The notes under the pieces: generated by a model | Database searches by the model: none | What the model saw: only the letters and a program-made list of their open reading frames with translations | Told to the model about the DNA's origin: nothing | Source of the DNA: Metapseudomonas resinovorans DSM 21078 | Lineage (GTDB): Bacteria; Pseudomonadota; Gammaproteobacteria; Pseudomonadales; Pseudomonadaceae | Reading direction: 5' to 3' | Assembly (NCBI RefSeq): GCF_000423545.1 | Contig: NZ_AUIE01000016.1 | Coordinates: forward strand, 100,518 to 164,517 | DNA length: 64,000 nt | Translations under genes and position numbers: made by a program | Shown: positions 8,632 through 17,330 of the stretch, one piece after another | Position numbering within the stretch: position 1 is the stretch's first letter | Layout of the letters: each line of letters starts with the position of its first letter

Positions 8632-9282
8632 ATGACCAACCGCACGCTGAACCTCGACGACGCCCTCTACGGCTACCTCCTCGATGTTTCGCTACGGGAC
8701 ACGCCGCTGTTGCAGCGGCTGCGCGCCGAAACCGCCGCCATGCCCATGGCGCGCTGGCAGATCGCCCCGGAGCAGGGCCAGTTCATGGCCTTGCTGGTCA
8801 AGCTCACCGGCGCTCGTCGCATCCTCGAAGTGGGCACCTTCACCGGCTACAGCGCCCTGTGCATGGCGGCGGAACTGCCGGCTGACGGCCGGATGATCTG
8901 CTGTGACCTGCCCGGCGACTACAACGCCATCGCCCGTCGCTATTGGCGGGAGGCGGGGCTGGCCGAACGCATCGAGCTGCGCCTGGCGCCGGCACTGGAT
9001 ACCCTGGCGAGCCTGGAAGATGGCAGCCTCGACCTGATCTTCATCGACGCCGACAAGGCCAACTATCCGGCCTACCTGGAAGAGGCCCTGCGCCTGGTGC
9101 GCCAGGGCGGGCTGATCCTCTTCGATAACGTGCTCTGGAGCGGTCGCGTGCTGGAAGCCGAGCCGGACAACGACGACACCCGCGCCATTCAGGCCCTGAA
9201 CCTGACCCTGAAGACTGATGAACGCATCGACCTGTCGCTGCTGCCCGTGGGCGATGGGCTGACGCTCTGCCGCAAGCGCTGA
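8632..9282 (+). CDS. Class I SAM-dependent O-methyltransferase
   Basis: A 216-residue member of the caffeoyl-CoA / catechol O-methyltransferase family (methyltransferase family 3). SAM-binding motif I is ILEVGTFTGYSALCMA. The metal-binding acidic segment is LIFIDADKANYPAYLE, and the region ILFDNVLWSGRV supplies the Asn/Asp ligands. These enzymes methylate hydroxyl groups of small aromatic substrates with a divalent cation; the physiological substrate is unknown. It sits between an NlpC/P60 gene and an HNH gene with 5-7 nt gaps. Confidence 0.9.
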   Translation: MTNRTLNLDDALYGYLLDVSLRDTPLLQRLRAETAAMPMARWQIAPEQGQFMALLVKLTGARRILEVGTFTGYSALCMAAELPADGRMICCDLPGDYNAIARRYWREAGLAERIELRLAPALDTLASLEDGSLDLIFIDADKANYPAYLEEALRLVRQGGLILFDNVLWSGRVLEAEPDNDDTRAIQALNLTLKTDERIDLSLLPVGDGLTLCRKR

Positions 9283-9287
9283 CGGGC

Positions 9288-9608
9288 ATGCCCGAACCGA
9301 TACGCCTGCCGCCCCAGCCCGATGCCTGCGAGTTGTGTGGCCGGCCTGCCGCGCTCACCCGTCATCACCTGATTCCCAAGGCCCTGCACGACAAGCCCTA
9401 CGTGCAGAAGCGCTACGCGAAAAACGAGCGCATCACCGCCACCCTCTGGGTGTGCAGGCCCTGCCACAACCAGATCCACAAGCTGTTCAGCGAAAAGGAG
9501 CTGGCCCTGAACTACAACAGCCGGGAGGCCCTGTTGGGTGACGAGCGCCTGCGCACCTTCGTCGACTGGCTGGCGGGCAAACCCGCCGGCTTCAGTCCGA
9601 GGCATTGA
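9288..9608 (+). CDS. Small HNH-type protein
   Basis: A 106-residue protein with a compact HNH/treble-clef arrangement: CELCGR, then TRHHLIPK, then CRPCHNQIHKLFSEKELA. The two CxxC pairs would bind structural zinc and HH...N...H would form the nuclease centre. Family members are widespread, single-domain and of unknown role; nuclease activity is inferred from motif only. It begins 5 nt after the methyltransferase stop, suggesting translational coupling. It has no partner that would mark it as a restriction or phage system. Confidence 0.8.
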   Translation: MPEPIRLPPQPDACELCGRPAALTRHHLIPKALHDKPYVQKRYAKNERITATLWVCRPCHNQIHKLFSEKELALNYNSREALLGDERLRTFVDWLAGKPAGFSPRH

Positions 9609-9642
9609 ATGGCACGTGTCTGCTTGCAGACGGGGCCGGGAC

Positions 9643-9703
9643 GTAGGGTGCGGTTGACCGAAGCGAAACCCATCAATGATGCGTTGGGTTTCGCACCGCT
9701 TTA
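9643..9703. repeat. Palindromic intergenic repeat
   Basis: Starts GTAGGGTGCGGTT and contains a perfect inverted pair GCGAAACCCA (9663-9672) / TGGGTTTCGC (9685-9694). It is the same style as the elements at 60154-60262 and 62309-62393. It sits between the HNH gene and the toxin gene, which converge on it. Confidence 0.7.
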
Positions 9704-9749
9704 ACGGAGCGCCGCCTGCACTAATCTGCGGTATGCCTCGCGATTGACT

Positions 9750-10091
9750 TCAACGCATCAGGCAATAATTGATGAGTTGCTCCTCGATGCTCTGCCGCTG
9801 GCGCAGGAACAGTGCCACCACCACCTGCGCCTCGGGCTCAAGGTGGCGATAGAGGATGCGGTACTCGCCGATATGCAGCTCCCGGTAGTGGCGAATCCCC
9901 AGAAGGGCGGCCTGCTCGCACACCGGAGCGGCCAACGGGTGTGACTTCAAGTGCTTCTCGGCGCGCCTGACCAGCTCGATCAGCCGCGCCTGGGCTTCGT
10001 CGACGCCGTGATAGGGCGTGAGGTGGTGGACCTGGGCAATCAGGCTTTCTTCGGCTGTCGAGGCGTAGGCGATCTCAATCGTCCTGCTCAT
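9750..10091 (-). CDS. RelE/ParE-type toxin of a type II toxin-antitoxin pair
   Basis: A 113-residue protein with the RelE/ParE fold signature: helical N-terminus ([16 protein letters not shown]), helix-rich middle ([16 protein letters not shown]) and C-terminal strands ([33 protein letters not shown]). Such toxins are mRNA interferases or gyrase poisons; the substitution pattern does not tell which. The start at 10091 (MSRTIEIAY) overlaps the antitoxin end by 17 nt. A longer frame to 10160 overlaps the antitoxin extensively and is rejected. Confidence 0.85.
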   Translation of the reverse strand: MSRTIEIAYASTAEESLIAQVHHLTPYHGVDEAQARLIELVRRAEKHLKSHPLAAPVCEQAALLGIRHYRELHIGEYRILYRHLEPEAQVVVALFLRQRQSIEEQLINYCLMR

Positions 10092-10362
10092 CCCGGGCAT
10101 CTCCTGGTGTTCCCTGGGCAGTGGGGCTGCGCTGCTTGAGGCGTTCCAACAGGGTGTCACCCGAGATCAAGCGGCCTTCGGCTGCATCGCAGTCGGCGAA
10201 GGACAACAGCTTGATCAGCGCCAACGCTTCGTCACGGCGCTGGCGCTCGGCGTAGGACTCGACCACATAGGCCGGCACACCGTTCTGGGTAATCACCATG
10301 GGCTCGCTGAGGTCCAACGAGGCAGCATGCTGCTTCAGGTAACTGATGGTCTGGATTTTCAT
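10075..10362 (-). CDS. Phd/YefM-type antitoxin
   Basis: A 95-residue antitoxin. The N-terminal Phd/YefM DNA-binding fold is seen as [33 protein letters not shown] and [18 protein letters not shown]. The charged, disordered C-terminus ([13 protein letters not shown]) would wrap the toxin. It precedes and overlaps the toxin by 17 nt, the usual order for this class, and presumably represses its own promoter in the 10363-10470 interval. The start at 10362 follows AGGAGT. Confidence 0.85.
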   Translation of the reverse strand: MKIQTISYLKQHAASLDLSEPMVITQNGVPAYVVESYAERQRRDEALALIKLLSFADCDAAEGRLISGDTLLERLKQRSPTAQGTPGDARDEQDD

Positions 10363-10628
10363 AGCGACTCCTAGGTGGTGTGGGCGAGGCATCCCGGCGG
10401 GATGAAGCGCCCCAGAGAGAATGAATGGGGTGGGCCGTTTATAGTCCGAATACAGACTGGTGGCAAACGGCAAATTCGCCCCTGGCTTCCGCTTGTCTTG
10501 CGAGTTTTCGCTCGGCGGCAGCTATGGCGTGAGCCGAGGGTAGGGGTTGGTGGACACGAAAGGCGATGTCCACTCTGGTTGATCTGTCAGGTTTGACGCT
10601 CATCCGCCAACCCTCTAACCTTCGCCGC

Positions 10629-10827
10629 TGCCTCAGGTGCCCCGTGGATCTGAACTACGGGGTGAAACAGGGAAGCCGGTCCATTCCGATGAAGAATCCG
10701 GCGCTGCCCCCGCAACGGTAGGCGAGTAGAAGTCGCAATCGGCCACTGTGCTAACGCATGGGAAGGCGCGGCACAGGAGCTCAGCTCCACTCGCAAGCCC
10801 GGAGACCGGCCTGTCGCAACCTGGGCA
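10629..10827 (+). ncRNA. Cobalamin (adenosylcobalamin) riboswitch
   Basis: Leader of the cobalamin operon. It contains the conserved cobalamin-element blocks: GGTGAAACAGGGAAGCCGGT (10660-10679), the CTGCCCCCGCAACGGTA core (10704-10720) and the B12 box AGCCCGGAGACCGGCC (10797-10812). The outer P1 helix can form between CAGGT near 10634 and ACCTG near 10819. Known elements of this class repress downstream expression when adenosylcobalamin is bound, here probably by occluding the btuB translation start at 10895. No obvious intrinsic terminator separates it from btuB. Confidence 0.96.
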
Positions 10828-10894
10828 TCGCGGAGCCTTCCGCATGCAGTACCCCCTACAGATGTCGCGCGGGTGGCACGACGGAGATCCAACC

Positions 10895-12775
10895 TTGATT
10901 CGCAAGCCTTTCATCAGGCCGGCGGCGCTTGCGCTGCTCGGCGGTACGTCCGTTTCCCCTTTCCTGGCCGCAGCGCCCCTGACGCTGGATGAGCAGGTCG
11001 TCACCGCTACCCGCAGCGAGCAGCCGGTGCGCGCCAGTCTTGCTGCCACCACCGTGATCGACCGCGAAGAGATCGAGCGCAGCCAGGCACAATCCGTCCC
11101 CGACCTGCTGCGCAAGGTGCCGGGCGTCACCCTCAGCAACAACGGCGGGCCGGGCAAGAACACCACGCTGTTCATGCGCGGCACAGAGTCCGATCACGTG
11201 TTGGTGCTGATCAATGGCGTCAAGGTTGGCTCGGTGAGCGCCGGCCTGACGGCCTTCCAGGACCTGCCTGTCGAGCTGATCGAACGCATCGAAGTCGTCC
11301 GTGGGCCGCGCTCCAGTCTTTATGGCTCCGAAGCCATTGGCGGCGTGATCCAGATATTCACCCGCAAAGGCGGCAAGGAAGGGGCCAAGCCTTGGTTCTC
11401 CGCAGGCTACGGCACTCACGACAGTTATGAAGGCAGCGCTGGCGTGTCCGGTGGCGATGGCAAAGCCTGGTACAGCCTCGGCGTTAGCAGCCAGGACACC
11501 GACGGCATCAACGCCAAGAAACCGGAAAGATTCGATCCCACCATCTATGAGCCCGACAGCGATGGGTACCGGAATAACTCTGGCAATTTACGCGCGGGCT
11601 ATCGATTCGATAACGGTCTAGAGCTGGATGGCACAGCGCTGAGATCCCAGGCGCACAACGATTACGACGGAATCTACGACGAGTGGGATACCGGCCGCAG
11701 AGTCGGTTTTCGCTCCAATTCGGATGTGGAACAGACCGTGCTGGGCGGTCGTGCCCGGTACTCGCCGTTGGAGCCCTGGACCGTCACGCTTCAAGTCGGC
11801 CGGAACGATGACAAGTCCAAGGATTATCGCGATGGGGCCTTTGATACTCGTATCGATACACGCCGCGACAGTGCGGCGTGGCTGAACGATTTCACCCTCG
11901 CCGATGGTCATGTCCTGACGGCGGGCGTGGATTGGCAGCATGAGCAAGTCAGCAGCACTAAGACTTTTGGCAGAGACTCACGACTGAACAGAGGCTGGTT
12001 CGCCCAGTATCTGGGCGAGCACGGGCGCCAGGACTGGCAACTCAGTCTGCGTCGCGACGACAACGAGCAGTTCGGCACCCACGACACCGGCAATGCCGCC
12101 TGGGGCTACGCCCTGACCGACGCCGTGCGCTTCAGCCTGAGCTACGGCACCGCCTTCAAGGCGCCCAGCTTCAACGAGCTGTACTACCCGGGCTACGGCA
12201 ACCCCGACCTGGACGCGGAAACCTCGGAAAGCTTCGAAGCTGGCCTTGCCGGTCAACACGACTGGGGCCGCTGGTCGATCAACGCCTACCGTACCCATGT
12301 GGACGACCTGATCGCCTACGACTCCACCCTCGGCCTCTATGGCGGCCCCAACAACATCGGCAAGGCGCGCATCGACGGCCTGGAGCTGGTCCTCGGTAGC
12401 CAGTGGCTGGGCTGGGACTGGAACGCCAACGCCACCTTCCTCGATCCGCAGAATCGCGAGTCCGGCGCCAATTCGGGCAACGATCTGCCGCGTCGTGCGC
12501 GCGAGGTGTTCAATCTGGACCTGGACCGACGCATCGGCCGCTTCGGCATCGGCGCCACGCTGCATGCCGAGGGTCGCAGCTACAACGACCTGGCCAACCG
12601 CGAACGCGTGGCCGGCTACGCTACCGTCGACCTGCGCGGCGAGTACTGGCTGGCCGAGGAATGGCGCCTGCAGGCCAAGGTGACCAACCTGCTGGACGCC
12701 GACTATGAAACCGCTCTGGACTACAACCAGCCGGGGCAGGCAGTGTTTTTCACCGTTCGCTATCAAGCGCTTTGA
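10895..12775 (+). CDS. btuB: TonB-dependent vitamin B12 receptor BtuB
   Basis: Outer-membrane beta-barrel that imports cobalamin using TonB energy. From a TTG start at 10895 with GGAG 8 nt upstream it encodes 626 residues. It has a signal peptide (IRKPFIRPAALALLGG ... LAAA), a TonB box (DEQVVTATR), a plug domain (VPDLLRKVPGVTL, LFMRGTESDHVLVLINGVKVG, VVRGPRSSLYGSEAIGGVI) and a barrel with FKAPSFNELYYPGYGNPDL and a VFFTVRYQAL terminus. ATG codons at 10844 and 10862 are in frame but would put an unnatural charged tail before the signal peptide. The first gene of the cob operon. Confidence 0.93.
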   Translation: MIRKPFIRPAALALLGGTSVSPFLAAAPLTLDEQVVTATRSEQPVRASLAATTVIDREEIERSQAQSVPDLLRKVPGVTLSNNGGPGKNTTLFMRGTESDHVLVLINGVKVGSVSAGLTAFQDLPVELIERIEVVRGPRSSLYGSEAIGGVIQIFTRKGGKEGAKPWFSAGYGTHDSYEGSAGVSGGDGKAWYSLGVSSQDTDGINAKKPERFDPTIYEPDSDGYRNNSGNLRAGYRFDNGLELDGTALRSQAHNDYDGIYDEWDTGRRVGFRSNSDVEQTVLGGRARYSPLEPWTVTLQVGRNDDKSKDYRDGAFDTRIDTRRDSAAWLNDFTLADGHVLTAGVDWQHEQVSSTKTFGRDSRLNRGWFAQYLGEHGRQDWQLSLRRDDNEQFGTHDTGNAAWGYALTDAVRFSLSYGTAFKAPSFNELYYPGYGNPDLDAETSESFEAGLAGQHDWGRWSINAYRTHVDDLIAYDSTLGLYGGPNNIGKARIDGLELVLGSQWLGWDWNANATFLDPQNRESGANSGNDLPRRAREVFNLDLDRRIGRFGIGATLHAEGRSYNDLANRERVAGYATVDLRGEYWLAEEWRLQAKVTNLLDADYETALDYNQPGQAVFFTVRYQAL

Positions 12776-12786
12776 GGGGATCACCC

Positions 12787-13398
12787 ATGACCGAATCCGC
12801 AGATCGCGATGTCCGCCACAAGGCCCGCATGCAACGCAAGAAGGCCGTGGTCGACGAGAAGATCGCCCAGGCCCAGGACGAATACGGCCTGCTGCTGGTT
12901 CATACCGGCAACGGCAAGGGCAAGAGCAGCTCGGCCTTTGGCATGGTCGCCCGCGCCTTGGGGCACGGCCTCAAGGTGGGGGTGGTGCAGTTCATCAAGG
13001 GCGGCATGTCCACCGGTGAAGAGAGCTTCTTCCGCCGCTTCCCCGAAGAGGTCAGCTACCACGTGATGGGCGAGGGCTACACCTGGGACACCCAGGACCG
13101 CCAGCGCGACATCGAGAAGGCCCGTGCCGCCTGGGCCGTAGCCCGCAGCCTGCTGGACGACCCGCAGATCGGCCTGGTGGTGCTGGACGAGCTGAACATC
13201 GCCCTTAAGCACGGCTACCTGGAGCTGGACGAGGTGCTGCGCGACATTGAGTCCCGTCCTGAACACCAGCACGTGGTCGCGACCGGCCGGGGCGCGCCCC
13301 AGGGCCTGATCGACGCCGCCGACACCGTCACTGAGATGAGCCTGGTCAAGCACGCCTTCAAGGCCGGCGTTAAGGCCCAGAAGGGCGTGGAGTTCTGA
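12787..13398 (+). CDS. cobO: Cob(I)yrinic acid a,c-diamide adenosyltransferase
   Basis: Transfers the 5'-deoxyadenosyl group of ATP to the cobalt of reduced corrinoid. The 203-residue length is typical of CobO/BtuR/CobA. The P-loop GNGKGKSS is at residues 41-48, and the signatures VGVVQFIKGG, GLVVLDELNIALKHGYL and VVATGRGAPQGLIDAADTVTEM complete the family. It begins 11 nt after btuB. Confidence 0.97.
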   Translation: MTESADRDVRHKARMQRKKAVVDEKIAQAQDEYGLLLVHTGNGKGKSSSAFGMVARALGHGLKVGVVQFIKGGMSTGEESFFRRFPEEVSYHVMGEGYTWDTQDRQRDIEKARAAWAVARSLLDDPQIGLVVLDELNIALKHGYLELDEVLRDIESRPEHQHVVATGRGAPQGLIDAADTVTEMSLVKHAFKAGVKAQKGVEF

Positions 13399-13424
13399 TG
13401 TCGGGCACCGTCGCTGCTTTTACC

Positions 13425-13507
13425 CCCTCTCCCTTCAGGGAGAGGGCCGGGGAGAGGGCCACCCATGCCTGACGCGAAATCCCTCACTCCTCTCCCAGCG
13501 GGAGAGG
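13425..13507. repeat. Pair of CTCTCCC/GGGAGAG palindromes around the cobB start
   Basis: The first hairpin is CCCTCTCCCT (13425-13434) with AGGGAGAGGG (13437-13446). The second is CCTCTCCC (13489-13496) with GGGAGAGG (13500-13507). The cobB ATG at 13465 lies between them, and the second hairpin is translated as residues 9-15 of CobB. It belongs to the same sequence family as 21702-21750. Confidence 0.85.
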
Positions 13508-14793
13508 GGAGACAATGTCCCGCCCTGCTGATCGCCGCCCCCGCTTCCGGCCAGGGCAAGACCACGGTCACCGCCGCGCTCGCACGCCTGCACACCCGAC
13601 AAGGCAAGCGGGTACGGGTGTTCAAGTGCGGGCCGGATTTCCTCGACCCGATGATCCTCGCTCGCGCGTCGGGCGCACCGGTCTATCAGTTGGACCTGTG
13701 GATGGTGGGCGAGGCGGAAAGTCGCCGCTTGCTCTGGGAAGCCGCAGGGGAGGCCGACCTGATCCTGACCGAGGGCGTGATGGGGCTGTTCGACGGCTCG
13801 CCCTCGGCGGCCGATCTGGCGCGTCACTTTGGCGTGCCGGTGCTGGGTGTAATCAATGGCGCCGCCATGGCGCAGACCTTCGGTGCCCTGGCCGTGGGGC
13901 TGGCCACCTACCAGCCCGGCCTGCCTTTTGCCGGCGTGCTCGGCAACCGGGTCGGCAGCCAGCGCCACAGTGACCTGATCCGCAACAGCCTGCCGGACTG
14001 GATCCGCTGGTACGGCTCCCTGCCGCGCAGCGCCGATGTGGAGTTGCCCAGCCGCCACCTGGGCCTGGTGCAGGCCGAGGAACTGGCCGACCTGGATGCG
14101 CGCCTCGACGCCGCCGCCGACGCCCTGGCTGCCAGCGCGGAAGTGGCCCTGCCCCCGGCGGTGAACTTCAGCGCCCCCGAGCCGCAGGCGCTGGGTGACG
14201 GTCTGGCTGGTGTGCGCATCGGCGTGGCGCGGGATACCTCCTTCGCCTTTCTCTATCAGGCCAACCTGGACTTGCTCCAGCGCCTGGGGGCCGAGCTGGT
14301 GTTCTTCTCGCCGCTGGCGGATGAGCGCCTGCCTGAGGTGGACAGTCTCTACCTGCCGGGCGGCTACCCCGAGCTGCACCTGCGCCAACTGGAAGGCAAC
14401 CGCGCCATGGCGGAGGCCATCCGCGCCCACCATGAAGCGGGCAGGCCGATCCTCGCCGAGTGCGGCGGCATGCTCTACCTGCTGGAAGCCCTGACCGACG
14501 TGGCTGGCGAATCCGCTGAGCTGGTCGGTCTGCTGCCCGGTCGCGCTACCCTGCAGAAGCGCCTGGCGGCCCTGGCTCTTCAGGAAGCGCCACTGCCGGA
14601 AGGCAGCCTGCGCGGCCACACCTTCCACCATTCGTTGCTGGATTCGCCGCAGGAACCCCTGGTGCGCGGCCTGTGCCCGAACGACAAACCGGTGGCCGAG
14701 GCAGTGTTCCGCAGGGGCCGTTTGACCGCCTCCTACATTCACTTCTACCTGCCGTCCAATCCACGGGCGGCCGTGGAGCTGTTCCGACCATGA
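13465..14793 (+). CDS. cobB: Cobyrinic acid a,c-diamide synthase
   Basis: ATP-dependent glutamine amidotransferase that amidates the a and c side chains (hydrogenobyrinate in aerobic pathways, cobyrinate in anaerobic). 442 residues. The N-terminal synthetase domain has the P-loop APASGQGKTTVTAAL and CGPDFLDP; the C-terminal triad-type glutaminase domain has the Cys in AECGGMLYLLEAL. Conserved family sequence begins at about residue 18 (CPALLIAAP). The first 17 residues (with PLPAGEG) come from a palindromic repeat. No other in-frame start fits between the repeat and the P-loop. Confidence 0.95.
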   Translation: MPDAKSLTPLPAGEGRQCPALLIAAPASGQGKTTVTAALARLHTRQGKRVRVFKCGPDFLDPMILARASGAPVYQLDLWMVGEAESRRLLWEAAGEADLILTEGVMGLFDGSPSAADLARHFGVPVLGVINGAAMAQTFGALAVGLATYQPGLPFAGVLGNRVGSQRHSDLIRNSLPDWIRWYGSLPRSADVELPSRHLGLVQAEELADLDARLDAAADALAASAEVALPPAVNFSAPEPQALGDGLAGVRIGVARDTSFAFLYQANLDLLQRLGAELVFFSPLADERLPEVDSLYLPGGYPELHLRQLEGNRAMAEAIRAHHEAGRPILAECGGMLYLLEALTDVAGESAELVGLLPGRATLQKRLAALALQEAPLPEGSLRGHTFHHSLLDSPQEPLVRGLCPNDKPVAEAVFRRGRLTASYIHFYLPSNPRAAVELFRP

Positions 14794-15440
14794 GCGAGCA
14801 TGCCTTCAGCCCTGACGAACGGGCAGCGGTCTACCGCGCCATTGCCGAGCGCCGCGACATGCGCCACTTCAGCGGCGGTGAGGTTGCGCCCGAGGTGCTG
14901 GCTCGGCTGCTGGAGGCGGCGCACCATGCGCCCAGTGTCGGGCTGATGCAGCCCTGGCGGTTTATCCGCATCACCTTGCAAGGGCTGCGCGATGGTATTC
15001 ACGCGCTGGTGGACGCCGAACGGATAAGCACCGCCGAAGCCCTGGGTGAACGCTCCGACGAGTTCATGAAACTCAAGGTAGAAGGCATCCGCGATTGTGC
15101 CGAACTGCTGGTGGCCGCCTTGATGGACGGACGTGAGGCCCATGTATTCGGCCGCCGCACCCTACCGGAAATGGACCTGGCCTCGCTCTCCTGCGCTATC
15201 CAAAACCTCTGGCTGGCCGCCCGCGCAGAAGGCTTGGGAATGGGCTGGGTTTCGCTGTTCGATCCCGCTGCCCTGGCTGACCTGCTCGGCATGCCCGCAG
15301 GCAGCAAGCCCATGGCGGTGCTCTGCCTGGGGCCGGTCACCGAGTTCTACCCGGCGCCCATGTTGGCGCTGGAAGGCTGGGCCCAGCCGCGTCCGCTGGC
15401 CGAGCTGGTGTTCGAGAACCAATGGGGGGAGCGCCCATGA
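14790..15440 (+). CDS. bluB: 5,6-dimethylbenzimidazole synthase BluB
   Basis: Flavin-destructase of the nitroreductase fold that converts reduced FMN and O2 into 5,6-dimethylbenzimidazole, the lower ligand of B12. 216 residues with [25 protein letters not shown], the flavin-binding [29 protein letters not shown] and [13 protein letters not shown]. The ATG overlaps the cobB stop (ATGA). Its presence indicates aerobic lower-ligand synthesis, feeding the CobU enzyme downstream. Confidence 0.95.
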   Translation: MSEHAFSPDERAAVYRAIAERRDMRHFSGGEVAPEVLARLLEAAHHAPSVGLMQPWRFIRITLQGLRDGIHALVDAERISTAEALGERSDEFMKLKVEGIRDCAELLVAALMDGREAHVFGRRTLPEMDLASLSCAIQNLWLAARAEGLGMGWVSLFDPAALADLLGMPAGSKPMAVLCLGPVTEFYPAPMLALEGWAQPRPLAELVFENQWGERP

Positions 15441-16345
15441 GCCTGGGTTTCCTCACGCTCGGCGCCGTGGCGCTGGATGCCCTGTTCGGTGAGCCCAGGG
15501 GCTGGCACCCGCTGGTGGCTTTCGGCAGGCTCGCCAACCGCCTGGAGCAACGCTTCAACACGGGGGGCCGTGGCTGGCGCAGTCATGGCGTGAGTGCCTG
15601 GGTACTCGCCGTGCTGCCGCTGACCTTCGCTGCCTGGCTGCTTTCGGAACTGCCCTATATCGGTTGGCTGGTGGGCGTCATTGCGCTCTACGCCGCCATT
15701 GGCCTGCGCAGCCTCAATGAGCACGCAGAGCCGGTCGCCAGCGCGCTGCAAGCGGGGGACTTGCCGGAAGCACGCAAGCGCGTCGGCTACATGGTCAGTC
15801 GCGAAACACGCGAGCTGGACGAAGCGGCCGTGGCCCGCGCCGCTACCGAGTCGGTGCTGGAAAACGGCAGTGACGCGGTGTTCGCTGCGCTGTTCTGGTT
15901 CGCCGTGGCGGGTGCGCCCGGAGTGGTGCTGTACCGCCTTTCCAACACGCTGGACGCCATGTGGGGTTACCGCAACGAGCGCTTCGAGCGCTTTGGCTGG
16001 GCCGCTGCGCGCATCGACGACGTCCTCAACTACATCCCGGCCCGGCTGGTGGCCCTGACCTACGCGGTGCTCGGCAAAACCAGCCTGGCCCTGCGCTGCT
16101 GGCGCAGCCAAGCGCCGCAGTGGGACAGCCCCAACGCCGGGCCGGTGATGGCCGCCGGCGCGGGCGCCCTGGGCGTGGCCCTCGGTGGCCCGGCGGTCTA
16201 CCACGGCGAACTGCACGACCGCCCGCGACTGGGCGAAGGTCCGGCCGCTCGCGCCGAAGACATCCGTCGTGCGATGGACCTGGTGCGCCAGGGGGTGATG
16301 CTCTGGCTCGCGGCGCTGATCATCGGAGGCTGGCTCCTTGCTTGA
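15437..16345 (+). CDS. cobD: Adenosylcobinamide-phosphate synthase
   Basis: CobD/CbiB membrane enzyme that attaches the (R)-1-amino-2-propanol moiety to adenosylcobyric acid. 302 residues with several membrane helices ([45 protein letters not shown]). Family motifs are [49 protein letters not shown] and [35 protein letters not shown]. It overlaps bluB by 4 nt and cobC by 8 nt. Confidence 0.96.
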   Translation: MSLGFLTLGAVALDALFGEPRGWHPLVAFGRLANRLEQRFNTGGRGWRSHGVSAWVLAVLPLTFAAWLLSELPYIGWLVGVIALYAAIGLRSLNEHAEPVASALQAGDLPEARKRVGYMVSRETRELDEAAVARAATESVLENGSDAVFAALFWFAVAGAPGVVLYRLSNTLDAMWGYRNERFERFGWAAARIDDVLNYIPARLVALTYAVLGKTSLALRCWRSQAPQWDSPNAGPVMAAGAGALGVALGGPAVYHGELHDRPRLGEGPAARAEDIRRAMDLVRQGVMLWLAALIIGGWLLA

Positions 16346-17330
16346 ACATGGCGGACGGCTGCGTGCGGCGGCGCAGCGCTACGGCATAGCCGAGGCCGAG
16401 TGGCTCGACCTGTCCACCGGCATCGCCCCCTATGGCTGGGAACTGCCGGCCATCCCCGCGGCAGCCTGGGCGCGCCTGCCCGAGCTGGACGACGGCCTGG
16501 AACACGCGGCCCGGCGCTACTACGGCTGCGACTCGCTGCTGCCCGTTGCCGGTTCCCAGGCGGCGATCCAGGCCTTGCCGCGACTTCGCGAGCGCAGCCG
16601 GGTCGGGGTGATCTCACCCTGCTACGCCGAGCACGCCCACGCCTGGCGCCGCGAAGGGCATGAGCTGGAAGCGCTGGACGCCGACACTGCCGAGCGCGAG
16701 CTGGAACGATTCGACGTGCTGCTGGTGGTCAACCCGAACAACCCCACCGGAGAGCGACTGGCGCCACACACTCTGCTGGCCTGGCGTGCGCGTCTGGCAG
16801 AGCGCGGTGGCTGGTTGCTGGTGGACGAAGCCTTCATGGACTGCACTCCGGAGCTGAGCCTGGCGCGCCATTGCCCCTTGCCAGGGCTGTTGGTGCTGCG
16901 CTCCTTCGGCAAGTTCTTCGGCCTGGCGGGCATCCGCCTGGGCTTTGTCCTGGCCGAACCTCAACTGCTGGATCGGCTCGCCGAGTGGCTCGGCCCCTGG
17001 ACGGTGAGCGGCCCGGCCCGCGCCCTGGCCAAGGCGTTGCTCCAAGACAAAGCGGGGCAGGCTCGCCAGCGGCAATCCCTGCTGCGGGACGGTCAGCGCC
17101 TGGTAGCCCTGCTGAACGACTGCGGATGGCCGCCATCCGGTGGCACGGCACTGTTCCAGCGCCTGGTCCGGGAGGACGCAACGGCCTTGCACGAATTTCT
17201 CGCCGCGCGCGGCATTCTCACCCGGCTATTCAGCGTGCCGGCCAGCCTGCGCTTCGGTTTGCCGCCGGACGAGGCGGGTTGGGAAAGGCTGCGGCGGGCC
17301 CTGATCGACTATTCCAAGGAGCGTCCATGA
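16338..17330 (+). CDS. cobC: Threonine-phosphate decarboxylase
   Basis: PLP-dependent fold-I decarboxylase giving (R)-1-amino-2-propanol phosphate from L-threonine phosphate for the nucleotide loop. 330 residues. Aminotransferase-type motifs are [34 protein letters not shown], and the PLP lysine in [16 protein letters not shown]. The TTG start at 16338 has GGAGG 8 nt upstream and gives the conserved MLEHGGRL beginning; it overlaps cobD by 8 nt. Confidence 0.94.
   Translation: MLEHGGRLRAAAQRYGIAEAEWLDLSTGIAPYGWELPAIPAAAWARLPELDDGLEHAARRYYGCDSLLPVAGSQAAIQALPRLRERSRVGVISPCYAEHAHAWRREGHELEALDADTAERELERFDVLLVVNPNNPTGERLAPHTLLAWRARLAERGGWLLVDEAFMDCTPELSLARHCPLPGLLVLRSFGKFFGLAGIRLGFVLAEPQLLDRLAEWLGPWTVSGPARALAKALLQDKAGQARQRQSLLRDGQRLVALLNDCGWPPSGGTALFQRLVREDATALHEFLAARGILTRLFSVPASLRFGLPPDEAGWERLRRALIDYSKERP

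Noticed and set aside
16871..17326. Open frame extending cobQ upstream into cobC
   Set aside because: This part overlaps cobC in another frame and has no CobQ similarity. CobQ begins at 17327 with [12 protein letters not shown].
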